A DNA stretch of 56,924 bases from a virus. Below, piece after piece: positions 13,718 to 20,613 of the stretch. The translations under genes and the position numbers were made by a program. Location of the stretch: positions 1 through 56,924 of the IMG/VR virus record IMGVR_UViG_3300032895_000004; one strand, written 5' to 3'. Each line of letters opens with the position of its first letter. Positions within the stretch are counted from its first letter, which is position 1. Under the pieces are notes generated by a model that saw nothing but the letters and a program-made list of their open reading frames with translations, was not told where the DNA came from and made no database searches.

Positions 13718-14334
13718 CAGACGATGAGACCCGACACGTCGAGTCCTTCGGCCTCGAACCGCGCCAGCAACTCGGCCTGATGCGCCTCGTCGGTGCACAA
13801 GATCACCACTCGATACTCCAACAGATCACCGAGTTGGGAAGACGTGTCCAGATTCTTGACGGGCGGGCTCACTTTCGTTGCCAACGCCAACACTCCCGCC
13901 GAGTCGAACCCGGAGCCGAGCAGACGAGGACCGATCTTCTGTTCGTGACGTTGGAGAATCGTGAGCAGCTCCCCGTTATCCCAGCCGCCGAGAATCGTGT
14001 GCTGATTGTCGGCGACCACGTACGCCTCGGCCTCGTCGTCGTCTCGCGTCTCCACGCCGCGAATGACGGGCACCTGCCAATCGACAACGCCCATCGGCGG
14101 ATCGCCGCCCTGTTCGCGCATCGCTGCCAGTGCAGCCACCCGACCGTGACCCGTGAGCATCCGTCCGGTTCGTTCGTCAATGATCGGCGGACTGGTGAAC
14201 CCGAATCGTCGCATGGAGTCGATCAGTTCGGGAATGTCGTGCCGTTTCGGGTTGCGAACGGCGGGCATCTTCGCCACCTCATCGAGCGGCCGACGTTCGA
14301 TCCAGTGACTCTCTCGTTCGATCGTCTCAGCCAT
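13717..14334 (-). CDS. ParB-like nuclease-domain protein
   Basis: 205 residues. PKRHDIPELIDSMRRFGFTS, PPIIDERTGRMLTGHGRVAA and DDDEAEAYVVADNQHT are the ParB/Srx-type N-terminal domain, with the GHGR box and the ADNQ motif. There is no following HTH and no ParA partner, so partitioning is unlikely. Single-domain ParB-like proteins in phages sit beside modification or DNA-handling enzymes, and some are nucleases or CTP-binding switches. It heads the cassette with the broken gene and the ABC-GNAT protein. Confidence 0.85.
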   Translation of the reverse strand: MAETIERESHWIERRPLDEVAKMPAVRNPKRHDIPELIDSMRRFGFTSPPIIDERTGRMLTGHGRVAALAAMREQGGDPPMGVVDWQVPVIRGVETRDDDEAEAYVVADNQHTILGGWDNGELLTILQRHEQKIGPRLLGSGFDSAGVLALATKVSPPVKNLDTSSQLGDLLEYRVVILCTDEAHQAELLARFEAEGLDVSGLIV

Positions 14335-14554
14335 CGCCGACCGCCTCTCGGACCACCTTCGGGTTCACGCCGTAACTCAAGGCGATGGCTCGAACACTCG
14401 CACCGGCATCGCGCAATCGCGAGAAGGCACGAGCTCGCCGCGCGTACGCCTTGGCGAGCTGCGCCTTGCACTTCTCGACGTCGGCGATCGCCTCATCCGC
14501 CTCACGCCAGTCGCCGGGCGGCGCATCGCCGAGTTGCGGGACGGGAGCGGCCAT
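14327..14554 (-). CDS. Small helix-turn-helix protein
   Basis: 75 residues: an N-terminal coiled segment (EADEAIADVEKCKAQLAKAY), a basic stretch (ARRARAFSRLRD) and a C-terminal HTH (ASVRAIALSYGVNPKVVREA). Its stop overlaps the ParB-like start by 8 bases. The HTH suggests DNA binding, perhaps autoregulation of the cassette. Confidence 0.65.
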   Translation of the reverse strand: MAAPVPQLGDAPPGDWREADEAIADVEKCKAQLAKAYARRARAFSRLRDAGASVRAIALSYGVNPKVVREAVGDG

Positions 14555-15072
14555 CAGTCCTCGATGCCGACCCCGGGCAACGGGTCCTGGCCCTTTGCAG
14601 CCGCCTCGGCCTCAGCGATCAGCGCGTTGACGCGGTTGGCTTCGTCTTGCAACGCCTGCCACGTCGAGTCGGGCGACAGGAAGGCTTCGGTCACCCGGAA
14701 GTGATGCTCACGCTCAGCTGCATCCTCGGCACCGACCACCGCCTTGTGGTTGATCCCGTTCACGAACCCGCGCAACACGATCACCACCGGCTCCGCGTGT
14801 TCGAGCTTGCGCTGCGTGGCTCGGAAGAAGGAGCGCAGCGACTTGGTCACGTTGTCCGCTCCGTTGCACCCGGACTGGATGACCTCTTCGCCCTCAAACT
14901 CGCCGAGACGGCGCCGCGGTTGAGTCGCCCGTGGCATCGCGCGTTCGGCGATGGCCTTCTTCGCTGGCGAACTGGCTTTCTTCGCCGGGGTCTTGCCGCC
15001 TGCGATGGCCTTCAGGCCGGTCGTGCCGACGCCTTGTGACTTCGCGCTGCGGGATTGGGTCGTGCTTGGCAT
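14554..15072 (-). CDS. Protein with histone-like N-terminal tail
   Basis: 172 residues from ATG 15072 (AAGGGAGAG upstream, within the conserved 18-base leader). The N-terminus is Lys/Ala-rich (GGKTPAKKASSPAKKAIAER), like the protein at 10931-11671. A compact alpha/beta domain follows: NVTKSLRSFFRATQRKLEHA, PVVIVLRGFVNGINHKAVV and a helical C-terminus. It resembles no family I know; a DNA-associated role is inferred from the tail. Confidence 0.6.
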   Translation of the reverse strand: MPSTTQSRSAKSQGVGTTGLKAIAGGKTPAKKASSPAKKAIAERAMPRATQPRRRLGEFEGEEVIQSGCNGADNVTKSLRSFFRATQRKLEHAEPVVIVLRGFVNGINHKAVVGAEDAAEREHHFRVTEAFLSPDSTWQALQDEANRVNALIAEAEAAAKGQDPLPGVGIED

Positions 15073-15079
15073 GGTGGGG

Positions 15080-15116
15080 TCTCTCCCTTGTGAGTTGACT
15101 ACTACAGGGACTGTAG
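15080..15116 (-). promoter_or_regulatory. Second copy of the conserved gene leader with palindrome
   Basis: CAACTCACAAGGGAGAGA (15097-15080) repeats the 18 bases at 8655-8638 exactly. Just upstream is the inverted repeat CTACAG-GGA-CTGTAG (15102-15116), which overlaps the stop codon of the upstream nuclease gene. Same order, palindrome then leader, at both loci. Confidence 0.5.
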
Positions 15117-15515
15117 CGGGAGGGTGTTCGACTCGGGCGGATGGGCACGAGCCTGGTAGGCGCGGTCGATCAGGTCGAACCCCTTGCCGGTCTTGATCAT
15201 GCTGGTCGGTACTCGGATCACCGCCCACCCGAGGATCGCTGCCTCGCCGTACTTCTCGGCGTCGTTCTCCAGCCCCTTGCCGGTCGAGTGGCGTCCCACG
15301 ATGATCGCCTTCGGCTTGCCGGTCTTGGGATCAGTGGTGATCACCGGACGCGAGAAGGTGCCGCCTTCGACCTCGATCGCCAGCTTCAGTTCGGGGTAGG
15401 CGAAGTCGAACCGCCAGCGGCGATGCGGGTGGAACTTGAACTCTCGCTCAAGTCCGAAGGGGTGGTAGGCGACGAGCCAGTCGTGCACTTCTTGCTCCCA
15501 ATCGCGTGTGGTCAT
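15102..15515 (-). CDS. PD-(D/E)XK-like endonuclease
   Basis: 137 residues from ATG 15515. FGLEREFKFHPHRRWRFDFA then YPELKLAIEVEGG is the hallmark of a PD-(D/E)XK fold: Asp in FDFAYP, then E-x-E at the end of the next strand. GRHSTGKGLENDAEKYGEAA and ILGWAVIRV follow, as in DUF559/Vsr-like and resolvase-like phage nucleases. Its substrate (branched DNA, mismatches or foreign DNA) cannot be told from sequence. It overlaps the neighbouring gene by 4 bases. Confidence 0.75.
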   Translation of the reverse strand: MTTRDWEQEVHDWLVAYHPFGLEREFKFHPHRRWRFDFAYPELKLAIEVEGGTFSRPVITTDPKTGKPKAIIVGRHSTGKGLENDAEKYGEAAILGWAVIRVPTSMIKTGKGFDLIDRAYQARAHPPESNTLPLQSL

Positions 15516-15700
15516 CGGTGCGCCCGCTGGGCTCGGAGGGTGGCCTTGCGTCCACGCCCGGTCAGGAACCGACCGAGACCGTCGAACGAACGCGCGAACA
15601 GCTCGCCCAGTGGCGTGCCGGGACGCGCTTCTGGCTCGTCCTCGACGGGTTCGGGCTGGCGTCGCCGGTCGTGCCACCATCTCGCCGGGTTGAACTTCAC
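15512..15700 (-). CDS. Hypothetical 62-residue charged protein
   Basis: GTG 15700 (VKFNPARWWHDRR) overlaps the HNH gene's stop (GTGA). The middle is acidic and Pro-rich (PEPVEDEPEARPGTPLGELF) and the end basic (GRGRKATLRAQRAHR). No family recognised; it lies between two nuclease genes in a coupled run. Confidence 0.55.
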   Translation of the reverse strand: MKFNPARWWHDRRRQPEPVEDEPEARPGTPLGELFARSFDGLGRFLTGRGRKATLRAQRAHR

Positions 15701-16065
15701 CGGATCACCAGTCCCATCGTCGTTGCCTCCTTCGGGTGATCTTCCACCCAATCGTTATGCGCCGCGCAAAGCTGCACGAGATTGTCGAGCGTGAACAGAC
15801 CACCGGCGCTCGCCTTCTTCAAGTGGTGCGGCGTTGGCGGTCCGAAGCAGATCAGATCGGCCAGCGTGAGCGCTGGCCTCGTGGCCTCCTCACAAGCCGC
15901 TCGGAAGGACAGAAACCGGCAGCCTTGGTCACGCTCGAACACCGCGGCCACCACGGCGTCATGCTCTGGCCGCGCGTCACGTCGCTTCTTTGACACGGGG
16001 TTGATCCGCTTGCGGCGAGCCAAGTGCTTCGTCCCGGCCTTGAGGCGCGTGCGTTTCATCGCCAT
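15697..16065 (-). CDS. HNH endonuclease
   Basis: 122 residues: a basic N-terminus (MKRTRLKAGTKHLARRKRIN), then CRFLSFRAACEEATRPAL, PHHLKKASAGG, LDNLVQLCAAHNDWVEDHP. The HH, the DNLVQLC Asn and the AAHNDWVEDHP His make a complete HNH core. Phage HNH enzymes with this layout commonly assist packaging or nick DNA; the far-away terminase leaves the role open. Start could be MAMKR or MKR. Confidence 0.85.
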   Translation of the reverse strand: MAMKRTRLKAGTKHLARRKRINPVSKKRRDARPEHDAVVAAVFERDQGCRFLSFRAACEEATRPALTLADLICFGPPTPHHLKKASAGGLFTLDNLVQLCAAHNDWVEDHPKEATTMGLVIR

Positions 16066-16286
16066 TCGTCAGGGACGGGCATCTCGCACGACCCGTCCTC
16101 GCCTTCGATAGGGAGGGCCATCGCCAGCGGCAACTCGGCCAGGAGCGCGCGCGCCGTGTCTTCGCGCATCTGGATCACCAGTCGAACGCCTCCCATCGTC
16201 TCGATGAACAGCAGCGAGTCGACGTGGCCGCAGCAGTCGCAGACCATGGCGCGCGGGATGATCTTCTTGACGCCGACAACCCTCAT
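16056..16286 (-). CDS. Hypothetical CDCC-containing protein
   Basis: 76 residues from ATG 16286, with ATGA overlap at 16283. AMVCDCCGHVDSLLFIETMG is a short Cys/His knuckle followed by strands, then an acidic end (EGEDGSCEMPVPDEW). It overlaps the HNH gene by 10 bases. Function unknown. Confidence 0.6.
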   Translation of the reverse strand: MRVVGVKKIIPRAMVCDCCGHVDSLLFIETMGGVRLVIQMREDTARALLAELPLAMALPIEGEDGSCEMPVPDEWR

Positions 16287-16492
16287 CGCACCACCGCTCG
16301 CACGAGGTCGAACACGCCATAGGCGGCCAGAGCCAACACCCCGCCGACCATGATCCCGAGCAGCCCGAGCGCACCCGCCGAGGCGAGCCACCGCGCAGCG
16401 GCTCCGACCCCGGGCATGACGTCGGGTTGCTGATCGGCGGGCAGCTCGTCGCCCTGCGCCATCCGTTCGATTCGACTCCGTCGGTCAGACAT
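16283..16492 (-). CDS. Small membrane protein
   Basis: 69 residues from ATG 16492. The N-terminus is charged and cytoplasmic in character (MSDRRSRIERMAQGDELPAD); the second half is one long or two short hydrophobic helices (LASAGALGLLGIMVGGVLAL; AAYGVFDLVRAVVR). No family recognised. Overlaps the upstream zinc-ribbon gene by 8 bases. Confidence 0.6.
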   Translation of the reverse strand: MSDRRSRIERMAQGDELPADQQPDVMPGVGAAARWLASAGALGLLGIMVGGVLALAAYGVFDLVRAVVR

Positions 16493-16781
16493 CCGCCTTC
16501 CTCCGATCCTTTCGCGGCCGCTGGTTGGGCCCGCGCTTACGAGCGGCCACCCGCTCGGGACTCTTGCACGTCGCGAAATGCATTCGATGAAGCGGCGTCC
16601 CGACGTCGCCAGCCTCGCCCTTGCGGAGCACGCGGACCGTGGGGGTGGGCACGTCGTAGTCGAGAACTTCCACGTTGCCGCCGTAGGGGACGGGCTCGGG
16701 ATCAACGGGGCACTTGGACCCGCGAAGCGTGACGCACCACATGACGTCGAGCCCGCAGAACTTGCAGGGCGACAGTCTCAT
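16485..16781 (-). CDS. Zinc-ribbon phage protein
   Basis: 98 residues. MRLSPCKFCGLDVMWCVTLR, GSKCPVDPEPVPYGGNVEVL, PLHRMHFATCKSPERVAAR and a basic tail. The CxxC, C, CPVDPEPV and HFATC arrangement is typical of small actinophage zinc-ribbon proteins that sit near replication genes. ATGA overlap with the next gene upstream (16778-16781). Confidence 0.7.
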   Translation of the reverse strand: MRLSPCKFCGLDVMWCVTLRGSKCPVDPEPVPYGGNVEVLDYDVPTPTVRVLRKGEAGDVGTPLHRMHFATCKSPERVAARKRGPNQRPRKDRRKADV

Positions 16782-17317
16782 CGCCGTCGCCGATCACGGG
16801 GGAACTTCGGACACGCGTCGTTGCACACTTCCTCGTCGTACACGTGCCCGGTCTGATAACAGCCGTTTCGCCACGCCTCCCACTTCTTCGGCCGGCAGGT
16901 GGAGCAGGGGCGTGCCGAGACGTTGTTCCGGATGATCGTCTCCCAGTCGAGGGACCCATCCTCGGTGCGGAGGTCATAGGTCCACCCGGGTGGATCGTCG
17001 TTGCACTCCAAGCAGGGGCCTCGGTGCGCGGGGAGCGCGGCCTGAGCACGGCGCACCTTGGCAACCTCATCGCCGAACTGCGAGATGGTCGGCCACTTGT
17101 CATGGTCGGCGCACCACGCGCCCGCCGCTTCAAGCAGAGTCGCCAGGGGCACGTCGCTGAAGCGCAGCCCGATCAGCTCCTCGATGTCATCGAAGTCTGC
17201 ACCGAAGGGGACGTTCAACGGTGCAGCTCGTAGCAACCGCACGACGGCGTGAGCCTTGTCGCGTTCCTCGGGATTGGGAGCGAACAGTTCGGCGTCGAGT
17301 TCGCTGGACGAGCTCAT
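16778..17317 (-). CDS. Zinc-binding protein next to the replication initiator-like gene
   Basis: 179 residues. The helical N-terminal half (EERDKAHAVVRLLRAAP; LLEAAGAWCADHDKWPTISQ; FGDEVAKVRRAQAAL) precedes GPCLECNDDPPGW and SARPCSTCRPKKW, a CxxC pair, plus YDEEVCNDACPKF. The position immediately after the winged-helix gene (ATGA overlap at 17314) suggests a helicase-loader or replication accessory role; this is inferred from position only. Confidence 0.6.
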   Translation of the reverse strand: MSSSSELDAELFAPNPEERDKAHAVVRLLRAAPLNVPFGADFDDIEELIGLRFSDVPLATLLEAAGAWCADHDKWPTISQFGDEVAKVRRAQAALPAHRGPCLECNDDPPGWTYDLRTEDGSLDWETIIRNNVSARPCSTCRPKKWEAWRNGCYQTGHVYDEEVCNDACPKFPRDRRRR

Positions 17318-18117
17318 GGGGCGGCCTCCTTGGGTAGAGGATCATGCGACTTCCGGCGTTCACTTGCTAACGCACTTCCTATGGTCTCACGTAACGACGT
17401 CTCGTGACGACCTCGCGCTGGGTCGCGGCGAACCGGCTTCGACTTCGCGATGGCAGTCTGCAACCCGGCCAGTGTCCACACTTCGACACCGGACGCGATG
17501 GCGCGTTCCACGTCGCTCACCGCAACACCGGCTCGAAGGACCGACTCGATGATGCCGAGCACTGCGACAAACGGCGTCTTGCCGTTGGATCGCAGCGCGG
17601 GCTTGACGGGTTGCTCGAAAGCCAGTTGCGTCAGATCGTGAGCCTTCCGAGACAACGGGTTGTCGCATCGTTTTGGAGAGACTGTGCCGTTGTCAAACGG
17701 CAAGAGTTGTGTTTCTTGAGTTTTATTTGAGTTACTAAGCAGAGAGGATCGTCCAGAGATTCCTTTTCGCGTCTTGGGTGATTCGTTTTTCGACCGTCTG
17801 AGATTCGTTTTTCGACCCTCAGAAAAGGCATCCCCCTGATTCGTTTTCTCTGGCATCAGGAAGCGATAGACCGACGGCACACCGCGACCGCGACCGATCG
17901 AGATGACTTCTAGGAGACCACGCTCGGTCATGTCTGCGAGCGTGCGCGTGATCGTCGGCACCGAGCATCGAGCCTTCGTCGCCAGCTCGTTACGAAGCAT
18001 CCAAATCTGTTGTTCGTGAACGTCGTTCACCACGTCGGCGATGGCCAGGTGCACGATGAGACGTTCGCCGAAATAGGGCGAATGCTTGAACACCCACGAC
18101 ATTGCTTCGACGCTCAC
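17314..18117 (-). CDS. Winged-helix DNA-binding protein, replication-initiation type
   Basis: I choose GTG 18117 (VSVEAMSWVFKHSPYFGERL) because related phage proteins, as I recall them, begin MSVEAM and because a palindrome lies just upstream; GTG 18165 and ATG 18102 are alternatives. MLRNELATKARCSVPTITRT and LADMTERGLLEVISIGRGRG form the winged helix. A low-complexity linker and a helical C-terminal domain (EVWTLAGLQTAIAKSKPVRR) follow, as in lambda O-like or DnaD-type replication proteins. About 267 residues. Confidence 0.65.
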   Translation of the reverse strand: MSVEAMSWVFKHSPYFGERLIVHLAIADVVNDVHEQQIWMLRNELATKARCSVPTITRTLADMTERGLLEVISIGRGRGVPSVYRFLMPEKTNQGDAFSEGRKTNLRRSKNESPKTRKGISGRSSLLSNSNKTQETQLLPFDNGTVSPKRCDNPLSRKAHDLTQLAFEQPVKPALRSNGKTPFVAVLGIIESVLRAGVAVSDVERAIASGVEVWTLAGLQTAIAKSKPVRRDPARGRHETSLRETIGSALASERRKSHDPLPKEAAP

Positions 18118-18142
18118 GCGTGGTCGAGTTTCGTCAGTCCTG

Positions 18143-18173
18143 ACACGAGACGGGGAACGTAACACTCTCGTGT
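18143..18173. promoter_or_regulatory. Palindromic site in the divergent promoter region
   Basis: ACACGAGA (18143-18150) and TCTCGTGT (18166-18173) form an 8-base inverted repeat with a 15-base gap, between the leftward winged-helix gene and the rightward recombination gene. The spacing suits a dimeric regulator binding one face of DNA. The rest of the region up to 18279 is non-coding and ends with GAGGAGAA before the rightward ATG. Confidence 0.45.
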
Positions 18174-18279
18174 GTCGAAGTGTGGGACCCTGGGGTCATA
18201 CACCATCCCGTCACAGCCTCCCGTTACGATCGTGTTCGACGTGATTTTTCAAGGGTCACCGTCGGACGAGGAGAACCAC

Positions 18280-19473
18280 ATGCCACCAGCCACGAAACGT
18301 CCAGCGCGAAAGCGCGCTGCTACGCCCATCGACGCTCAATCGAAGGACGTCACACGCGCCAGCGATCCCGAGAACAATCCTGAGCCCGAGGAGGCCGATC
18401 ACGCCGATCTGCTTCCGGTAATCCACCGCGCCGAAGTGGTGCCGATCGCCGAAGGCGGGTTGGAGCTCCCGGTCATCGACACGGCGCGGCTCATCGAGCT
18501 GAACAAGGCCTATGTCGCCTTGTGCGAAGGCATCCTGAACGACAGCGATTATCAGTCGATCGGTAATCGAGCGTTCAAGAAGAAGTCCGCGTGGCGCAAG
18601 TTGGCGACCGCCTTCGGGGTGTCCGTCGAACTGATTGACGAGGACATCACCTACGACTCATCGACCAACCGGATCGTGCGCGCTCACATGCGAGTGCGAG
18701 CCACCGCGCCGAACGGTCGCTTCATGGAGGGCATCGGCATCTGCGACGTGTTCGAGCGGTGCTGCCTTCAGGGATGCGGCACGCGGCACACCCATTGCGA
18801 TGCCGCCTGCGACGGTGCGCGCCACTTCAGTCACGCCGAACACGACATACCGGCAACAGCGATGACTCGAGCCACGAACCGTGCTTGCGCGGATTTGTTC
18901 GGGATGGGCGAGGTCTCTGCCGAGGAGATGGAGGGCGACGGGGAACGGTCGCGGAGCGCGCCGTCCTCGTCCACCGGCCGGAAAGTCCCGAGCGTGAACG
19001 AGCTGCGTGCCGACATCGCGCGACGGATCGCGCAATGGCCCGAGGGGTCCGACGCCCGCAAGAGACTGGCGGCGGACTGGAAGCACCATCGACTTCCAAA
19101 GGGGAGCGTGCTCACGGCCGCGCAATGCCGTTTCGCCGGCGACCTCCTGAGCAACGTCGAGGCCGAGTACCCCTCAGCCCCCGCGTCAGAAGGCCAGGAG
19201 AGCCCCCCAGACGCCTCTGAGAGCCCCGCAACCTCGGGGGGCAATACCGATGACCCGGTGACCATTCCGGCGGACACACCCGACGATCTGGTGGAGGCGA
19301 CGATCACCGAGGCCCAGGAGCGCTCGCTAGCCGAAGTGGTCGAGTGGCTGGCCGCCCGCCATGTTGCCGTGGTCGGTGACGACGAGACCAAGATCAGGCG
19401 CGCCTACTGCGCGCGACGAATTCTCGAACAACGAGACGCCGGGAACGGCGAGACCAACAAGGAGCAGGGATGA
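18280..19473 (+). CDS. Single-strand-annealing-like recombination protein
   Basis: 397 residues from ATG 18280 (GAGGAGAACC upstream). After a basic tail, residues about 75-240 read LIELNKAYVALCEGILNDSD, AFKKKSAWRKLATAFGVSVE, IVRAHMRVRATAPNGRFMEG, then HDIPATAMTRATNRACADLF and GMGEVSAEE. The variant-strand core followed by a T/R-rich ARTRA-type helix and a DL-G motif is like phage annealing proteins of the ERF/Rad52-like superfamily, and like uncharacterised relatives. A Cys/His cluster (CCLQGCGTRHTHCDAACDG) is inserted. The C-terminal half is acidic and Pro/Ser-rich. Function inferred. Confidence 0.5.
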   Translation: MPPATKRPARKRAATPIDAQSKDVTRASDPENNPEPEEADHADLLPVIHRAEVVPIAEGGLELPVIDTARLIELNKAYVALCEGILNDSDYQSIGNRAFKKKSAWRKLATAFGVSVELIDEDITYDSSTNRIVRAHMRVRATAPNGRFMEGIGICDVFERCCLQGCGTRHTHCDAACDGARHFSHAEHDIPATAMTRATNRACADLFGMGEVSAEEMEGDGERSRSAPSSSTGRKVPSVNELRADIARRIAQWPEGSDARKRLAADWKHHRLPKGSVLTAAQCRFAGDLLSNVEAEYPSAPASEGQESPPDASESPATSGGNTDDPVTIPADTPDDLVEATITEAQERSLAEVVEWLAARHVAVVGDDETKIRRAYCARRILEQRDAGNGETNKEQG

Positions 19474-20045
19474 CCACCATCGAAACCTCAACACCGACCC
19501 GAGAGGAGCAGGTCGCCGTCTTCATCCAGGGGCTACGCGACTTGGCCGACTTCCTCGACGGTCACCCGGACGCCGTACCTTCGATCGGCGGCGTCACCGT
19601 CGAACGATGGGCATGGAGCGCCGACGAGCTGGCGGAGCGGGTTCGGACTCTTGGAGCGGGCGAGAAGTTCGAGGAGTACGGAACCATCGGCCTTCGTCTG
19701 AAGTTCGGGCCGCACAAGGTGCAGACGCGCGCCTTGCAAACGGACACCTGCGAGAAGAAGCCGACGGGCAAGATCACGACGATCACTCGCGAAGTGGACC
19801 CCGCCAAGGAGGAACTGCCGACCGGCGCACGCAACCTACGATCGCGCACCGTGATCACCTTTGACTTCGAGGAACCCGAATACGAGTGGGATTGCGCGCC
19901 GCTGCTGGCTGGCTCGAAGCCCGACCTGCACCTGGTGGAGTCACCCGACGACGCTGAGACTCCTGTCGAGGACTTGTCACCCGACGACCAGGAGCCCGAC
20001 CTGAACTACCCGCACGGGCGTGGCGAGGACGACGACACGTACTAG
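19470..20045 (+). CDS. Hypothetical partner of the recombination gene
   Basis: 191 residues; its ATG overlaps the upstream stop (ATGA, 19470-19473), so the two are co-translated. EEQVAVFIQGLRDLADFLDG opens a helical/beta domain with EYGTIGLRLKFGPHKVQTRA, and the last 60 residues are strongly acidic (ESPDDAETPVEDLSPDDQEP). It could regulate or hand DNA to the annealing protein, by analogy with acidic-tailed single-strand-binding partners; not a recognisable OB fold. Confidence 0.6.
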   Translation: MTTIETSTPTREEQVAVFIQGLRDLADFLDGHPDAVPSIGGVTVERWAWSADELAERVRTLGAGEKFEEYGTIGLRLKFGPHKVQTRALQTDTCEKKPTGKITTITREVDPAKEELPTGARNLRSRTVITFDFEEPEYEWDCAPLLAGSKPDLHLVESPDDAETPVEDLSPDDQEPDLNYPHGRGEDDDTY

Positions 20046-20068
20046 ATCGCCAGGGGAAGGGGGGGGAC

Positions 20069-20107
20069 GAGAGAGCCCCGGGGGACTGACACCCCGGGGC
20101 TTCTCTC
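20069..20107. terminator. Bidirectional terminator hairpin between convergent operons
   Basis: AGCCCCGGGG (20074-20083) pairs with CCCCGGGGCT (20092-20101), extended by GAGA/TCTC past one bulged base, around a loop of eight bases. The stem is GC-rich and very stable. It lies between the rightward gene ending at 20045 and the leftward holin-like gene ending at 20167. A short pyrimidine run (TTCTCTC) follows on the plus strand. Confidence 0.8.
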
Positions 20108-20166
20108 GCTTCAAGGGCGAGACGCCATGCCTAACGCCTCGGCCTCGATCGTAGCGGTGGGCCTGC

Positions 20167-20613
20167 TCAGGCCCCAGAGATCAGGCCGGTGACGAGCTGC
20201 ACGACACCAGCGATCGCCGCCGAGATGGCAGCGGTCACAACGGCCACCACGTCGGGCAGAGAGGTCACGTGCGTTGCGCCGGCCACCAGGCCCCCACCGA
20301 GAATCGTCACGAACGTCGCGACGATCGAGACGGCCAGCTTGCCGAGGTCGTGGGTGACCACGGGCGGCACGCTGAGTTGACGGTTCAGGCCGATCTTGCC
20401 GATCTTGGGGGCAGCCGGGATCAGACCCAGCACGTAGTGCAGGACGGCCACCAACCCCGCCGCACCCGCTGAGTACAGCAGGGCGAGAAGGGTCGGCATC
20501 GAAACGATGTTGGTCGCGCCTGCGACGAGCGCCGTGCCGAACGCGGCCAGGAAGGTCACGATCACGTGCACGACGAGCTGAACCGCTGCGGACTTCGTAG
20601 ACAGCTTGAGCAT
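20167..20613 (-). CDS. Holin candidate with internal duplication
   Basis: 148 residues from ATG 20613. The protein is two similar halves: FLAAFGTALVAGATNIVSMP and FVTILGGGLVAGATHVTSLP, each followed by an Ala/Val-rich second helix ending LGLIPAAP or VTGLISGA. That gives four hydrophobic helices, with a basic linker (KIGKIGLNRQ). Gene size, helix pattern and position beside lysis enzymes suggest a holin; the doubled two-helix unit is unusual. The ATG overlaps the stop of the PLD-like gene by 1 base. Confidence 0.65.
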   Translation of the reverse strand: MLKLSTKSAAVQLVVHVIVTFLAAFGTALVAGATNIVSMPTLLALLYSAGAAGLVAVLHYVLGLIPAAPKIGKIGLNRQLSVPPVVTHDLGKLAVSIVATFVTILGGGLVAGATHVTSLPDVVAVVTAAISAAIAGVVQLVTGLISGA

